The notes: a model not told the origin generated them from the letters alone. 64,000 bases of DNA from Paenibacillus sp. AN1007 (GCF_040702995.1 NZ_CP159992.1:4899501-4963500), one strand, 5' to 3'; counted from the first letter of the stretch, positions 46,906-56,677 are shown. Program-made: numbers and translations.

Positions 46906-48309
46906 TTATACTTTCGCATGATTATATAAACTGCTGTCCATTTCATCTATAAAACGTGATGGCTTACCGTAGTATGCCATGTAAAGAATCGATTTGGCCC
47001 GTGTCATGGAAACATACAGAAGTCTCCGCTCTACAGCCAATTCCTCCTCATCCGGTTCATCATGTCCCTTATCCAAAAAAGGAACGCTGTTCTCACTAAC
47101 ACGTATAATAAACACCGCATCAAACTCAAGTCCTTTCGCTGAGTGAAAAGACATTAATTTCACACCAGCGTTAAGCACGCTGGCCCCTTCCTTCTTGACC
47201 TGAACGCAGTCAACTCCCTTATCATTCAACACCCGCTCATATCGGTTGAAGGGAGCCATCTGTCTACTCAGAAGACCTATGCTCCATTTCGGATATACCT
47301 TCCGAAGATGAGCTATTGTGTTGGTCACAAATACTTCCTCTTCCATATAGCCCAAGCATTGTATAATCTCGGCCTTTGGCCCCTGACGGCTTGGCATTTC
47401 TGGCGGGACAAATTCATCATCTTTGTTTTTACACAGCGGATCATGCTGCTGAAGACTTGCAGCCAGCCTCATAATTTGTTCAGTGGAGCGCTGCGAATCA
47501 GTTAATATTTTGGTTCGGCCGCCAGTAATGTTAATACCAATTTCACGCCACGAAAAAGAAGTCTTATAAATCTTTTGACCTTTATCTGCAGCTATAATGA
47601 TCCGTTTTCCTGCACAGTTTTTAAGAAGTTGGAGCTGTACTTGCTGCAGATCTTGTGCCTCATCTATAAGGATATTGTCAAACTTTTGAGATTGCGGCAC
47701 TCCCTGCTGCTTAAGCAAAAGAGCATAATCGTCATAGTCACATAACATCTCTTGTTTAAGTTTATTTTGATACAGTTCGAACAAGTCAAATATTTTATCA
47801 CGATCACTGCGGTCCACTTTAACTTTAGTTCCTCTACCATTTCGTTCAACTCTCATATAGCTCTCTCGTGTAAGTATTCCCATGCCTTTGATCCACTTTA
47901 TTTCATCTTGTAGAAATTCTTCAAACCGGGTTTCTCTAAAAAAGCGATGGGTACTATTCATTTTCAGTTCCTGTCTACAGGTAAGAATTAACTTTGTCAA
48001 TTGTTTTCCAGAGAGGACACGTGGTACCCTACCGTTTCTAGAAAGTGCACCGTAAGCCCATGAATGGAATGTTTTCACTTTAAGTCGGTCTGATTTTAAC
48101 AGAGATGCAAGCTCTGCTGCATATCGCGCGAGAGTCTGATTATATGTAATGAGAGCAATACTCTGATCTGGATGCTTCGTTATAATTTTATGAGCCTGCT
48201 TTAGCAGCACCGTTGTTTTTCCACTGCCCGCTATTCCCCGGATCAACAGCTGATCACCTTCATAATCGACTGCTTCCTGCTGTTTTTTGGTTAAAATAAT
48301 ATCCTGCAT
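46906..48309 (-). CDS. UvrD-like superfamily 1 helicase (operon gene 4)
   Basis: 467 residues; start at ATG 48309 (GGAG nine bases upstream). The open frame continues into the previous gene but without a site. TKKQQEAVDYEG (motif Q), Walker A RGIAGSGKTT, Walker B ILIDEAQDLQQ, SQRSTEQ, SFHSAKGLEFDAVFI and motif VI LLYVSMTRAKSI. It is preceded by 16 bases and the end of the 73-residue gene, and followed after 5 bases by its paralogue. Confidence 0.88.
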   Translation of the reverse strand: MQDIILTKKQQEAVDYEGDQLLIRGIAGSGKTTVLLKQAHKIITKHPDQSIALITYNQTLARYAAELASLLKSDRLKVKTFHSWAYGALSRNGRVPRVLSGKQLTKLILTCRQELKMNSTHRFFRETRFEEFLQDEIKWIKGMGILTRESYMRVERNGRGTKVKVDRSDRDKIFDLFELYQNKLKQEMLCDYDDYALLLKQQGVPQSQKFDNILIDEAQDLQQVQLQLLKNCAGKRIIIAADKGQKIYKTSFSWREIGINITGGRTKILTDSQRSTEQIMRLAASLQQHDPLCKNKDDEFVPPEMPSRQGPKAEIIQCLGYMEEEVFVTNTIAHLRKVYPKWSIGLLSRQMAPFNRYERVLNDKGVDCVQVKKEGASVLNAGVKLMSFHSAKGLEFDAVFIIRVSENSVPFLDKGHDEPDEEELAVERRLLYVSMTRAKSILYMAYYGKPSRFIDEMDSSLYNHAKV

Positions 48310-48325
48310 AGCTTTCATCTCCGTA

Positions 48326-48547
48326 TTATATAAAGTCGTCATCATCGTCGTAGTCTTGAGAGATAAGAAATAGCACTTCATCTCTTGCATTACGAATTGT
48401 ATCTGATGTCCCCTTAATCTCGAGCTCCTGCAATACCAATGTCGCAGACTCTGCGGCAGACTGTTCGATTAATTTCTGCTGTTCTGCAGACATTTGTTGG
48501 ACCCAACGGAAGGCAACCTGCTGCCATAGGTCGTTGTTTATTTTCAT
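48326..48547 (-). CDS. Small protein with acidic tail in helicase operon
   Basis: 73 residues. Helical (WQQVAFRWVQQMSAEQQKLIEQ), ending QDYDDDDDFI, an acidic tail reminiscent of single-strand-DNA-binding-protein tails or of DNA mimics. Start overlaps the AddB-like stop by four bases (ATGA), so it is surely translated as part of the operon. Function unknown. Confidence 0.65.
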   Translation of the reverse strand: MKINNDLWQQVAFRWVQQMSAEQQKLIEQSAAESATLVLQELEIKGTSDTIRNARDEVLFLISQDYDDDDDFI

Positions 48548-51114
48548 TTAAAGGACCTCATTTTGTCGTCGGCTGGATAATACCCTTCAATGCATACAGG
48601 CAGGTGAGGACAGAAGCGGCACAGTTCGGACGGATTGGCTCGAAGCTGCATTAATTTTTCATCCTGAATAGGTTTCGCAAGTGTTTCGTCTATGACGTTG
48701 GCTTGAAAAGCCTTGTTCGCTGGCTCCAATAAATTTTTGTCATCCACAGGGTAACTCGGCACCAGAAGCTGAAATAATCGCCGACCCCGAACATAGTTCC
48801 TGCTCTCATAACGATCATAGCCCTTCGAAAAGGTATTGCGATATTTCTGTGCTTCTTCGGCCAAGTATCTTTTCCTCACTTCAGGCCAGTGTGGAAATAT
48901 AGCTGATAACTGAGCATTAATCTCCTGAGTAGAAGCATCTGACAGCGCATATGATGCTTTCAACAGGTTTTGGTATAAAATCTGCTGATGAAATTCATTG
49001 CGATACGAAGCGAATGGCTGCACCACAAAACTGTAATAAAAACGTCTTGGACACAATGCAAACTCAGCAGCGGCATCAGCCGGGAATGATTTGAGGTGCT
49101 GAAACACAGCTTCCAGATTTCCCTTAGCGCAGCCTGCTGGCTCCAAATCCTGAGTCTGGAACAAAGCGCTTCGCTTCTCAGGCGAGAGACCTAATACCAT
49201 AATGTATACGGATTCCTCCAGCTTTTTACTCTCTTTATTGCGAATCCAGGATAGGCGTACTGGCTGCTTGGCGAAAGCAAGAACGTTATAAAACAGATAT
49301 CTGGCCGAAGAAGAAGATACGTCTTCACGGATAAAAAGCATCTCCAGCTCCCTACTTTGCAATCCATGTACTGTCTGACGTGTAAGCGGCCAAGGCATAC
49401 TATTCACTGCATATGGCAAGCTCTCCTCATCCAAATTACAAAGATGAATCTCTCTGTCCATAAATGCGACGGCATCGACGTCCTCAAACTTACTGATCGG
49501 TAACGTCATTTCTTCTAATTCATTATTGAATTCACCACCGAGATACAGCGCTACCGCTTGGGCTACATCATCAATGTAATAAGACTCATCATCAATAAAA
49601 TCTAGTTTCAGTCTTTTTCGGAGCTGTTCCAGCAGTTCTCGCTCTTCCTCGGCCAATGTTTCTGGGTCCGGTCCTGCAGCTAGCAGCTGTGCTATTTGCT
49701 CAAAATGCTCGTGAAGCCGAATTTCCTTTCTTCCAAAGAGAAGTTCTGCTTGGGTAAACAGCTTCTCCATAAACTGAAGCAGAAGCACAATATCTGTATG
49801 TTTGACCTTAAAAAACGAAAAGCGAAGCATTGGATTTCCCATCATTCTGTGAAACCGACTGCCGGAATTTTCGAATGCATCCGCTGCATTTAATTTCACT
49901 TCTTTTAGTAATTCTGCCTGTCTCCGCCATTCTTTTAACGTGCTGCAGGATGAAAAGTAAGGGAGAACATCTTCAAGCATAATTGTGAAATTCCTTGCAT
50001 TTTTCTCTTCAATCTGCAACCATCCAGACGAAAAACATTCAAACAGCCCCTTTTCATTCAGGACCAGCTCTCTCTTCTGATCATCCCACATTTGATGGAG
50101 ATGAAATAAATACTGTCCTATAGGATATGCAAGAAAATGTCGATCTGGATAGCTTTCTGGATAATAATCTTTCAAGCGTTTGTTCAAGTTTTCATGCTCG
50201 GGTGAATAGTAGGTTTCTCTCTCAGAATGATCTTCATAATGAGATAAAAATGTCTGAAAATCCTCAAACTGAATAACCCGCGGTCCAAAATGTGCATCCG
50301 CTGATTTGCGTGTCTCCTCTTCATAGGCTGAAGCAAAAACATCGCCCCAACTCATCTCTGAAACGACTATCGATTGCTGGATTTGCCACTGTTCAACCGG
50401 GACCCATTGGGATAGAAAGCGTTCGACCGATCTGAATGAATTTGGATATCGCGTATCGTAGAGATTAAGAAATACTAGGCGAATGCCCGCATTTTGAAAC
50501 AAAGACATTACACGATACTGAAGCGGTGTAATGAAATAAAAACCATGAAGCACAATTTCTGTGATTTTTTCAGGAAGTCGGCTCACATCAATCAAACATT
50601 CACTCAGCGCCTCTCTTAAACGTTTCTCTATATTATGAGCTGAGCCTAGCCTAGAACGGATGCGCTGAAAGTCGGAGTCACTTGACTCCATAAGACCCCA
50701 TACACTTTGAAAAAGCTGCTCTTCCCGACTCGTCGGCTTGAGTTCAACTGGTGTAGTTCCTATTTCAGCCAGTGTCCGCATCGTCTGAAGTACATCAATT
50801 TGATTGTGTCTGAAAGCTCGGCAAAGTTCTCTACCCCATGTATTCTCCTGACCGCGCATCAACTTCGTCAATTTAGTAAACTGTTTCATCTTAACAGCAG
50901 GCGAAGACCATGAACCTAAAAGTTTAGAAAACAGCATCCCCGCTGATACAATCGGCGCATGGATATATTCCGCAGGCTTACCCTGGTAATATTTAGTTAC
51001 TCCCTTTCGTAAGCTGTTCGTTGCGCATAGATGGAGGCTGTTTACAAAAGGAGTAAACGCTGAGGTTTCTGACAAACGGGCTGGATTGGTATACGTTATG
51101 ACTACGTTTTTCAT
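48544..51114 (-). CDS. AddB-like protein with Fe-S motif, apparently without ATPase or nuclease residues
   Basis: 856 residues. The C-terminal part resembles AddB/RecB-nuclease ends: FALCPRRFYYSFVVQPF, and CRFCPHLPVCIEGYY, which together give the four Cys of the Fe-S cluster found in AddB and Cas4. I do not find the GxxDRxD/DYK nuclease residues between them, nor a Walker A at the N-terminus (it starts MKNVVITYTNPARLSETS where AddB has GRSGSGKS). It may therefore be a structural or DNA-recognition partner. Start shares one base with the stop of the AddA-like gene. Confidence 0.75.
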   Translation of the reverse strand: MKNVVITYTNPARLSETSAFTPFVNSLHLCATNSLRKGVTKYYQGKPAEYIHAPIVSAGMLFSKLLGSWSSPAVKMKQFTKLTKLMRGQENTWGRELCRAFRHNQIDVLQTMRTLAEIGTTPVELKPTSREEQLFQSVWGLMESSDSDFQRIRSRLGSAHNIEKRLREALSECLIDVSRLPEKITEIVLHGFYFITPLQYRVMSLFQNAGIRLVFLNLYDTRYPNSFRSVERFLSQWVPVEQWQIQQSIVVSEMSWGDVFASAYEEETRKSADAHFGPRVIQFEDFQTFLSHYEDHSERETYYSPEHENLNKRLKDYYPESYPDRHFLAYPIGQYLFHLHQMWDDQKRELVLNEKGLFECFSSGWLQIEEKNARNFTIMLEDVLPYFSSCSTLKEWRRQAELLKEVKLNAADAFENSGSRFHRMMGNPMLRFSFFKVKHTDIVLLLQFMEKLFTQAELLFGRKEIRLHEHFEQIAQLLAAGPDPETLAEEERELLEQLRKRLKLDFIDDESYYIDDVAQAVALYLGGEFNNELEEMTLPISKFEDVDAVAFMDREIHLCNLDEESLPYAVNSMPWPLTRQTVHGLQSRELEMLFIREDVSSSSARYLFYNVLAFAKQPVRLSWIRNKESKKLEESVYIMVLGLSPEKRSALFQTQDLEPAGCAKGNLEAVFQHLKSFPADAAAEFALCPRRFYYSFVVQPFASYRNEFHQQILYQNLLKASYALSDASTQEINAQLSAIFPHWPEVRKRYLAEEAQKYRNTFSKGYDRYESRNYVRGRRLFQLLVPSYPVDDKNLLEPANKAFQANVIDETLAKPIQDEKLMQLRANPSELCRFCPHLPVCIEGYYPADDKMRSFK

Positions 51115-54100
51115 TATTTTTTATCTCCCTGCATACCTAACAACTTGCTCCAGTTATCCTGGTTGCTGTATTTTTTATTCTGCACTATCCATAGCCGCTC
51201 TTCACTGCGAGTCATAGCTACATATAAAAGCCGTGCTTCTTCCCGCTCCACTTCAACGGTTTCTCCAGAATTAAGTTCAGCATAAAACTCGCTTGAGAAA
51301 ATCTTTTCATTTTCTTTAATATTCCAACCAGCAGTCCAACTTCCGCTGCGACGGTCCAACAGAAGTTCACTACGTCCATATCGAAAAACTTGTTCAGTAA
51401 ACGGTAGGATCACAGTATGGAATTCTAGTCCTTTGGATTTATGAACAGTAATGATTCGAACCCTATTGCCTTTTTCCTCCTCATCAAGCTCAGGCTCATC
51501 TTCCTCTCGATTAACCGCTATATTCATATGAAGCCAAGTATGTAGAGAATATAGTGACAAAAAATCAGTACTAAACTGCTGATGAAGCAGTTCCAGCAAG
51601 TGATTAAGGTTTTTCTGATACTGCATTGCGCGCGTTTCCGACTCTTTTTTATTTTCCGGATTCTCAGGCCTCTGAGCTTCCAACAGATTTAACTGTTCCT
51701 GCATAAATCGCATCGCTGGATTTGATACATCCAGAATACGCCTTATAACTGAAAGTACTGGTTGAATACGAAGATTTTCCTGTATATTCTTCCAGCCACT
51801 AAAAGGCTCTATATGCTCGAGGAACTCCATGAGCTCAGCTTCATTTCCATCAAAGGGGATTAACGAGCTCCAATGAACGTTCGTCTTAGAATACGGCGAA
51901 TTCAATAAATTGACTAAAGCCGATGGACTTTTCACAAACAGCAGCGCATCAATCAAATAAGCAAAATCCTGTATAGCGGAACTCGTAAAAAATGTACCAC
52001 CAATTTCCAAATGGGTATTCAGCCCTGCATCATCACACCATGCTTTCAGTCTTCCTGCCTGTGCATTGGTCCGAACCAACACTGCAATTTTATCTTCACC
52101 CGAGAGTTTGACCGTTTCTTGCGCCCTTCGTATTAGATCGATCGTGTACTGTCTCTGGTTCTCATCATAGCGTTTATAATTAACCTGATAAATCTCTACA
52201 GCAGCTTCAGTGCTCTCCCGCATGCCTACAAGTCGGTCGCTACTGCGGTAAGTTAAGTACTCAGCCCCACCCCATGCTGAAAACAAACGGTCCATATCGT
52301 TAAGAATGCTTACAGCCGACCGATAATTTTTCCGCAGGGAAAAAGCGTGCAGCGCTTCACTCTGCTCTGCCATTAATCTTCTCAAATTATCGAATGCCGT
52401 GTAATCTGCCCCTCTGAATCGGTAAATACTTTGCTTGATATCTCCAACCACAAAAAGCTTCAACTTTAAGGCCTTAACCAGCCGTGCCGCCAATCTAATC
52501 TGAGCATCATCTGTATCTTGAAACTCATCAATAAATAAATAAGAAATCTGCTTAGCAGTATTTATAAATGCTTCTTCCCGCCGGCTTACCAGTTCAACCT
52601 GTCTGGTCAAATCGCTGAGTGAGACTGCATTTGCCTCCGTTTTAAGCTGATGAAATTCATCTTCGCAATTTGCAAATAAGTCGATAAATAGATCGTGCAG
52701 ATCCGCACTGTCCCCTTTTGCTTCTCCCCAGACAATACGCGCAGTTTCCTCACGGGTAAGCCCCTTTCGTTCCATTTCCATCCAAAAGGCATCTGTAATA
52801 CTGATCATTCTATGTAGAGGAATTTCCTTGAATTTCTCCTTTATCGTATGTTGGTCCAGCCATTGGCTGGCTTTAGCATCAATCTGTCTTTCAATTATTT
52901 GTTTTCGCTCCGTGTTAAAGCTGCGAATCTGCATATTTTGTCCATAACCAAGCTCTGAACCTAGTTCACGGATAAGCTCTCTAGCAAACGAATGAATGGT
53001 GCTGATACGCATAAAGCACAGTTCCTCCATTAATTTCAAGTAACGTACAGCCCCTGTTGCCTGAAAACGCTGAAAGAAAGCTCTGCGCAGTTTATGGAAC
53101 ATATTTTGTGCTGCCTCACGTGTAAAAGTAATCATGGTCAATGCACTGACGGGGACGGATGTCATATGTATGAGAAATAAAATGCGGTCAATCATTACTG
53201 TCGTTTTCCCAGTCCCCGCTCCTGCTTCCACACACAAGTGTGATTCTGGAGGGGCATGCTCTACCGCATACTGTTCTTCATTAAACTCCGGACATTCTCG
53301 AGAAATCTGAGAAAATAACAGCTGCTTCTCGGACTGGATACTTCCATCCGTGATAAACAACCCCGAAAGTCGTTGCGACGTCCTCTCCGACACCTTGTAA
53401 TGCTGAAACAGTCGTGACGATTGAAAGGTAGTCAGTTCTTTAGGAATGCGTACAACTTCTGTATCCGTAAAAAGAAGGATTTTGATGCCCTTTCTTAGCA
53501 ATTCTACCAATACAGGTGCTTTTTCTTCAGTTTCCGCCTGAGTGTAAACAGCGAGTAGAGAGTGTTTCGGCTCATCATCAGTTGCAAACATAATATAATC
53601 TAACCTTTCAAAGTTATTTACCACTGCAGTGTTAGTTCGACAAGAAGTATCTAAAACCTCCATATATTTATGGTATCCCCAAGTTTCTTGAAATTGTTTC
53701 TCAGACGCCGGACCTGGTTTGGCTGTGCCTTTCCCCTCTACAGGGATTACTTCCCGACGCAATATATCCGCAAAATCATTCCATTCCTCGATGCTGCTCC
53801 TCAGCCAACTGTGAGGTAGACCGAAATTCATCAGGCAATCCAATTGTGGCCCAATATATTTTTGTTCCTCAGGAGTTCTAGACAAAAGATGACTTAACTT
53901 TTTTTGATACTCACTAGCTGAAACTTGAGATATTTCGTCCTTTATTGGGACAAGTATGTTAGGGTTTAACAGGCGGTCTCCCTTTTTAAACTCGAACCAA
54001 CCGGTTTGGCTGTATACCTCCATTAAATCTGATACCCAAGCATAACCTTCAATTCTCGCTTTCCACGGTTTTCCTCTATATATGTATGGATCATTTTCAA

Positions 54101-54548
54101 AAATTTTTCCGGTTGGAAGGTTCACTAGACGAACGATGACATAAACAAGTGTTTTGAAATTTGTAATTTTATGTTTTTCTACAACCAGCCATTTGGAATG
54201 CTTCCGAGTCCCTTTGATATCTACCTTGAATGGGAGATGATGAGGGTTCCCATTCAAATAAAGAACAGATAAGTCATTGCCTTCATCGTGGATCAACGGG
54301 TCATTCCAAACATTAAGGTCAACTTCAAACTGTATGTCAAAATAGCTGTTCAAAAAGCTGCATAATGCATATTCTGCAGCTTTCCCGAGCACATGATCAG
54401 CAATGAAATCATTTTTCTGCCGTATGATATCCCCTCGGCCGAACTGCTTTTGGCTTGCAGCATTCTTTTCATAGAGTTCTTCAGCAAAGGCAAAAGATGC
54501 TTCAATTTCTTTCACTGTAACCTCTTGTTCACTGTATGGATGATCCAT
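51114..54548 (-). CDS. AddA-like helicase with N-terminal PD-(D/E)XK-like nuclease domain
   Basis: 1144 residues from ATG 54548 (AAGGA upstream; a TTG seven codons earlier is possible). Residues 50-125 carry a restriction-nuclease-like pattern: Glu59 in GKAAEYAL, Asp92 in GNDLSV, and Asp110/Lys112 in FKVDIKGTRK. A middle region to about 430 is unrecognised. Then comes a full UvrD-type helicase: Walker A EAGAGTGKTTVM, DEFQDTDD (Walker B), NYRS, HKSKGLEFHTV and motif VI LLYVAMTRSEERLWIV. The protein ends just after motif VI, so the usual C-terminal AddA nuclease is absent; the nuclease appears moved to the front. First gene of the operon. Confidence 0.85.
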   Translation of the reverse strand: MDHPYSEQEVTVKEIEASFAFAEELYEKNAASQKQFGRGDIIRQKNDFIADHVLGKAAEYALCSFLNSYFDIQFEVDLNVWNDPLIHDEGNDLSVLYLNGNPHHLPFKVDIKGTRKHSKWLVVEKHKITNFKTLVYVIVRLVNLPTGKIFENDPYIYRGKPWKARIEGYAWVSDLMEVYSQTGWFEFKKGDRLLNPNILVPIKDEISQVSASEYQKKLSHLLSRTPEEQKYIGPQLDCLMNFGLPHSWLRSSIEEWNDFADILRREVIPVEGKGTAKPGPASEKQFQETWGYHKYMEVLDTSCRTNTAVVNNFERLDYIMFATDDEPKHSLLAVYTQAETEEKAPVLVELLRKGIKILLFTDTEVVRIPKELTTFQSSRLFQHYKVSERTSQRLSGLFITDGSIQSEKQLLFSQISRECPEFNEEQYAVEHAPPESHLCVEAGAGTGKTTVMIDRILFLIHMTSVPVSALTMITFTREAAQNMFHKLRRAFFQRFQATGAVRYLKLMEELCFMRISTIHSFARELIRELGSELGYGQNMQIRSFNTERKQIIERQIDAKASQWLDQHTIKEKFKEIPLHRMISITDAFWMEMERKGLTREETARIVWGEAKGDSADLHDLFIDLFANCEDEFHQLKTEANAVSLSDLTRQVELVSRREEAFINTAKQISYLFIDEFQDTDDAQIRLAARLVKALKLKLFVVGDIKQSIYRFRGADYTAFDNLRRLMAEQSEALHAFSLRKNYRSAVSILNDMDRLFSAWGGAEYLTYRSSDRLVGMRESTEAAVEIYQVNYKRYDENQRQYTIDLIRRAQETVKLSGEDKIAVLVRTNAQAGRLKAWCDDAGLNTHLEIGGTFFTSSAIQDFAYLIDALLFVKSPSALVNLLNSPYSKTNVHWSSLIPFDGNEAELMEFLEHIEPFSGWKNIQENLRIQPVLSVIRRILDVSNPAMRFMQEQLNLLEAQRPENPENKKESETRAMQYQKNLNHLLELLHQQFSTDFLSLYSLHTWLHMNIAVNREEDEPELDEEEKGNRVRIITVHKSKGLEFHTVILPFTEQVFRYGRSELLLDRRSGSWTAGWNIKENEKIFSSEFYAELNSGETVEVEREEARLLYVAMTRSEERLWIVQNKKYSNQDNWSKLLGMQGDKK

Positions 54549-54978
54549 GCGCTTCCTTCTCTCGAGCAATCTCTTTATTTTGTTGTATTTGGGTTGATCT
54601 CTTATGCTGTTAGATTCATTTCTTTATAACATCTTTTAATATATCGGATAGATATGATACATATGTAATAAGTGAATCATATTAGTGATAGATTTCTTAA
54701 ATTAGATATTATCACTCTTTTTACCACTAACGTAACTTAAAAAACGTAATGAGGAACAACGAATTGATAATATATTAAGATTAAACTAGATTATATCTTT
54801 AAATAAATAATATAAGCGAGCACAAAAGAGTGCTCGCTCCAAGGGCGATGATATGTATAAGGAGAAAAGAACTACGAGTTTGAACTTGGCAACGTGACGG
54901 CGCAGAATAGTAAAATTCTGAAAGCCCCCTCATTTGCCTATAAGCCGAAAGTATCATAAATGATTTGTGTTTAAGTGT
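54549..54978. other. 430-base AT-rich intergenic region with hairpin
   Basis: Upstream of the helicase operon. No clear promoter found. At 54815-54838 is a perfect 9-bp hairpin AGCGAGCAC / GTGCTCGCT with an AAAAGA loop, and the sequence to about 54955 is more GC-rich and could be a structured RNA or an old gene remnant. Not assignable to a known riboswitch by eye. Confidence 0.4.
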
Positions 54979-55660
54979 CTACTGCTGCTTTACAGGAATA
55001 ATCAAAGTAACTCTCGCACCACCAGAGTAATTTTCTAAAATTAATTTACCTCCGTGTTTTTGGAATACTGCATTTGCAACATAAAGTCCAATACCAGAAT
55101 GTGATTTAGAATTACGAGAAAGATCGTCCATAAAAAACTGTTCTGCAGCATGCTCTAATGCCTTTTGCGAGAAGCCAATCCCGGTATTCGTAATGACTAA
55201 TAAATACATTGTTATCATTTTCCTCTATCGCAACGGACACTGTTCCATTCGGTGAATTATTCCCAACTGCATGGGATAAGACATTAGTGATTGCTCCCAT
55301 ACATAAATCAAAATCCATGTCTATTTGAGTTGATTTACAATTTTATACCCATTCTAGATTGATGTTATTAAAAAAACATAGGCCCTGTGCTTGATTCTTA
55401 ATTTCGTACACGAATGTTTCTAAGTCTATAGACTGGATATGCAGAGGGTGACTGTCCCACGATCGGGCCACTGCCAATAAAGTCTGCATGTAGTGCTGCT
55501 TATGAATTGAACTGCTTTTGATGTAAACGGTGCATTCCTTTGTTCTGCAGAAAGGGCTGTATCATTTAACAATTCCTCATTATCTCTAATAATGGTTAAT
55601 GGCGTTTTTAGATCATATGTGAGAGCAGCAATTTGATCCTGACGAACTTACGCGCCATCA
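54979..55660 (-). pseudogene. Decayed lantibiotic-type histidine kinase
   Basis: Only the cytoplasmic kinase half remains, in at least three frames. The H-box reads DQIAALTYDLKTPLTII with Tyr (TAT) where the phospho-His should be. A further frame gives MQTLLAVARSWDSHPLHIQS and ends with a stop after NNINLEWV; another gives LCMGAITNVLSHAV (N-box), and a last frame ITNTGIGFSQKAL and SHSGIGLYVANAV. Multiple frameshifts and the lost His show it is non-functional. Related to SpaK/NisK-like kinases by motif style. Confidence 0.75.
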
Positions 55661-55829
55661 TTCTCCATCCCTTGTATTATTATTTTGTCCTATTAATCGG
55701 ATGACCTCTTTCCGTTATACTTTAAAAACCAAAATGGCATGAAGGTTAAAATGATACAAGTAAATAAGCTGAGCATCTTACATCCTGATTTCACTTCTAT
55801 GATCTCAGCTGGTGTTATTCCATAAGCAT

Positions 55830-56020
55830 TTATAACATGCTGGTAGACAAACGGACTCCCCAGCCGTGAGGAATAAGGAACCACATTCCTGAGCCTAGAC
55901 CAGTATAAAGCAGTGCTGATAACAAGCTTCCCAGCCCACCTAATCCAATGCCAAGATTTTTGCCAAAGCGAAACGACATCACCAGTTGAAAACAATATAT
56001 AAAGATGCCAGCCCATTCTT
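55830..56020 (-). pseudogene. Fragment of a lantibiotic-immunity ABC permease (LanE/G-like)
   Basis: One frame reads MSFRFGKNLGIGLGGLGS, LLSALLYTGLG and GMWFLIPHGWGVR, then stops. This is the C-terminal end of MutE/EpiE/SpaG-type permeases. Its beginning is fused, out of frame, to the shortened ATPase gene, so the N-terminal part has been deleted. Confidence 0.6.
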
Positions 56021-56479
56021 TGGCTTATCTAAAATAATAAGCTTGGGTTGTGGAAGCAGCGCCAGCGCAATACCAAGCCGTTGTTTCTTTCCTAAAGAAA
56101 AGTGACCCGAACGTTTTTTGCCTGTGTTTGTAAGCTTTAAAATATCTAACAATTCATCAATTCGAGTTTTCGGTAAACCTAACGCGAAGGTACGAACTTT
56201 TATATTCTCGTATGCTGTCAAATTTTCATATAAAGGTGGATTTTCAATTAAAGCTCCGATATTCTTCAAGTCACTACGACGCCACAAATGACCGTCAAAT
56301 TCAATCGTTCCGGAACTGGGGCTCAACATTCCTGTAATCAACTTTAAATTAGTGGATTTACCCGCTCTATTAGGTCCTAAGAGACCATAAACAGAGTTCC
56401 TTCTAATATTCAGAGAAACATTGTTAACTGCCTTTTGTCCCTTGAAATTTTTACAAAGGTGATTGGTCCTCAGAATCAA
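56009..56479 (-). pseudogene. Truncated, mutated lantibiotic-immunity ATPase (LanF-like)
   Basis: 166-codon frame. Walker A reads GPNRAGKST where GPNGAGKST is expected, and Walker B is LIILDKPKNGL where LILDEPTNGL is expected: the catalytic Glu is now Lys. The signature is FSLGKKQRLGIA. After NGL the sequence jumps to unrelated residues ending ASLYIVFNW, marking a deletion that joined it to the permease remnant. Non-functional by these changes. Confidence 0.75.
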
Positions 56480-56677
56480 AGTCCTTTCCTACTTTTATAC
56501 GGATAGATTATCAACAAATGTTGAAGATTTCATAAAGATCTCAAAGTTCCCCTAAAGATAAAATTTGCAGTTGATTTTTTGGCATACAGCAGGTTTGATA
56601 GAATAGACGAAATATAATGAATTCAGATGACAGTTCAGCATAATTTTAGAATCATCATAATGAAGGGGGAGGCATCC

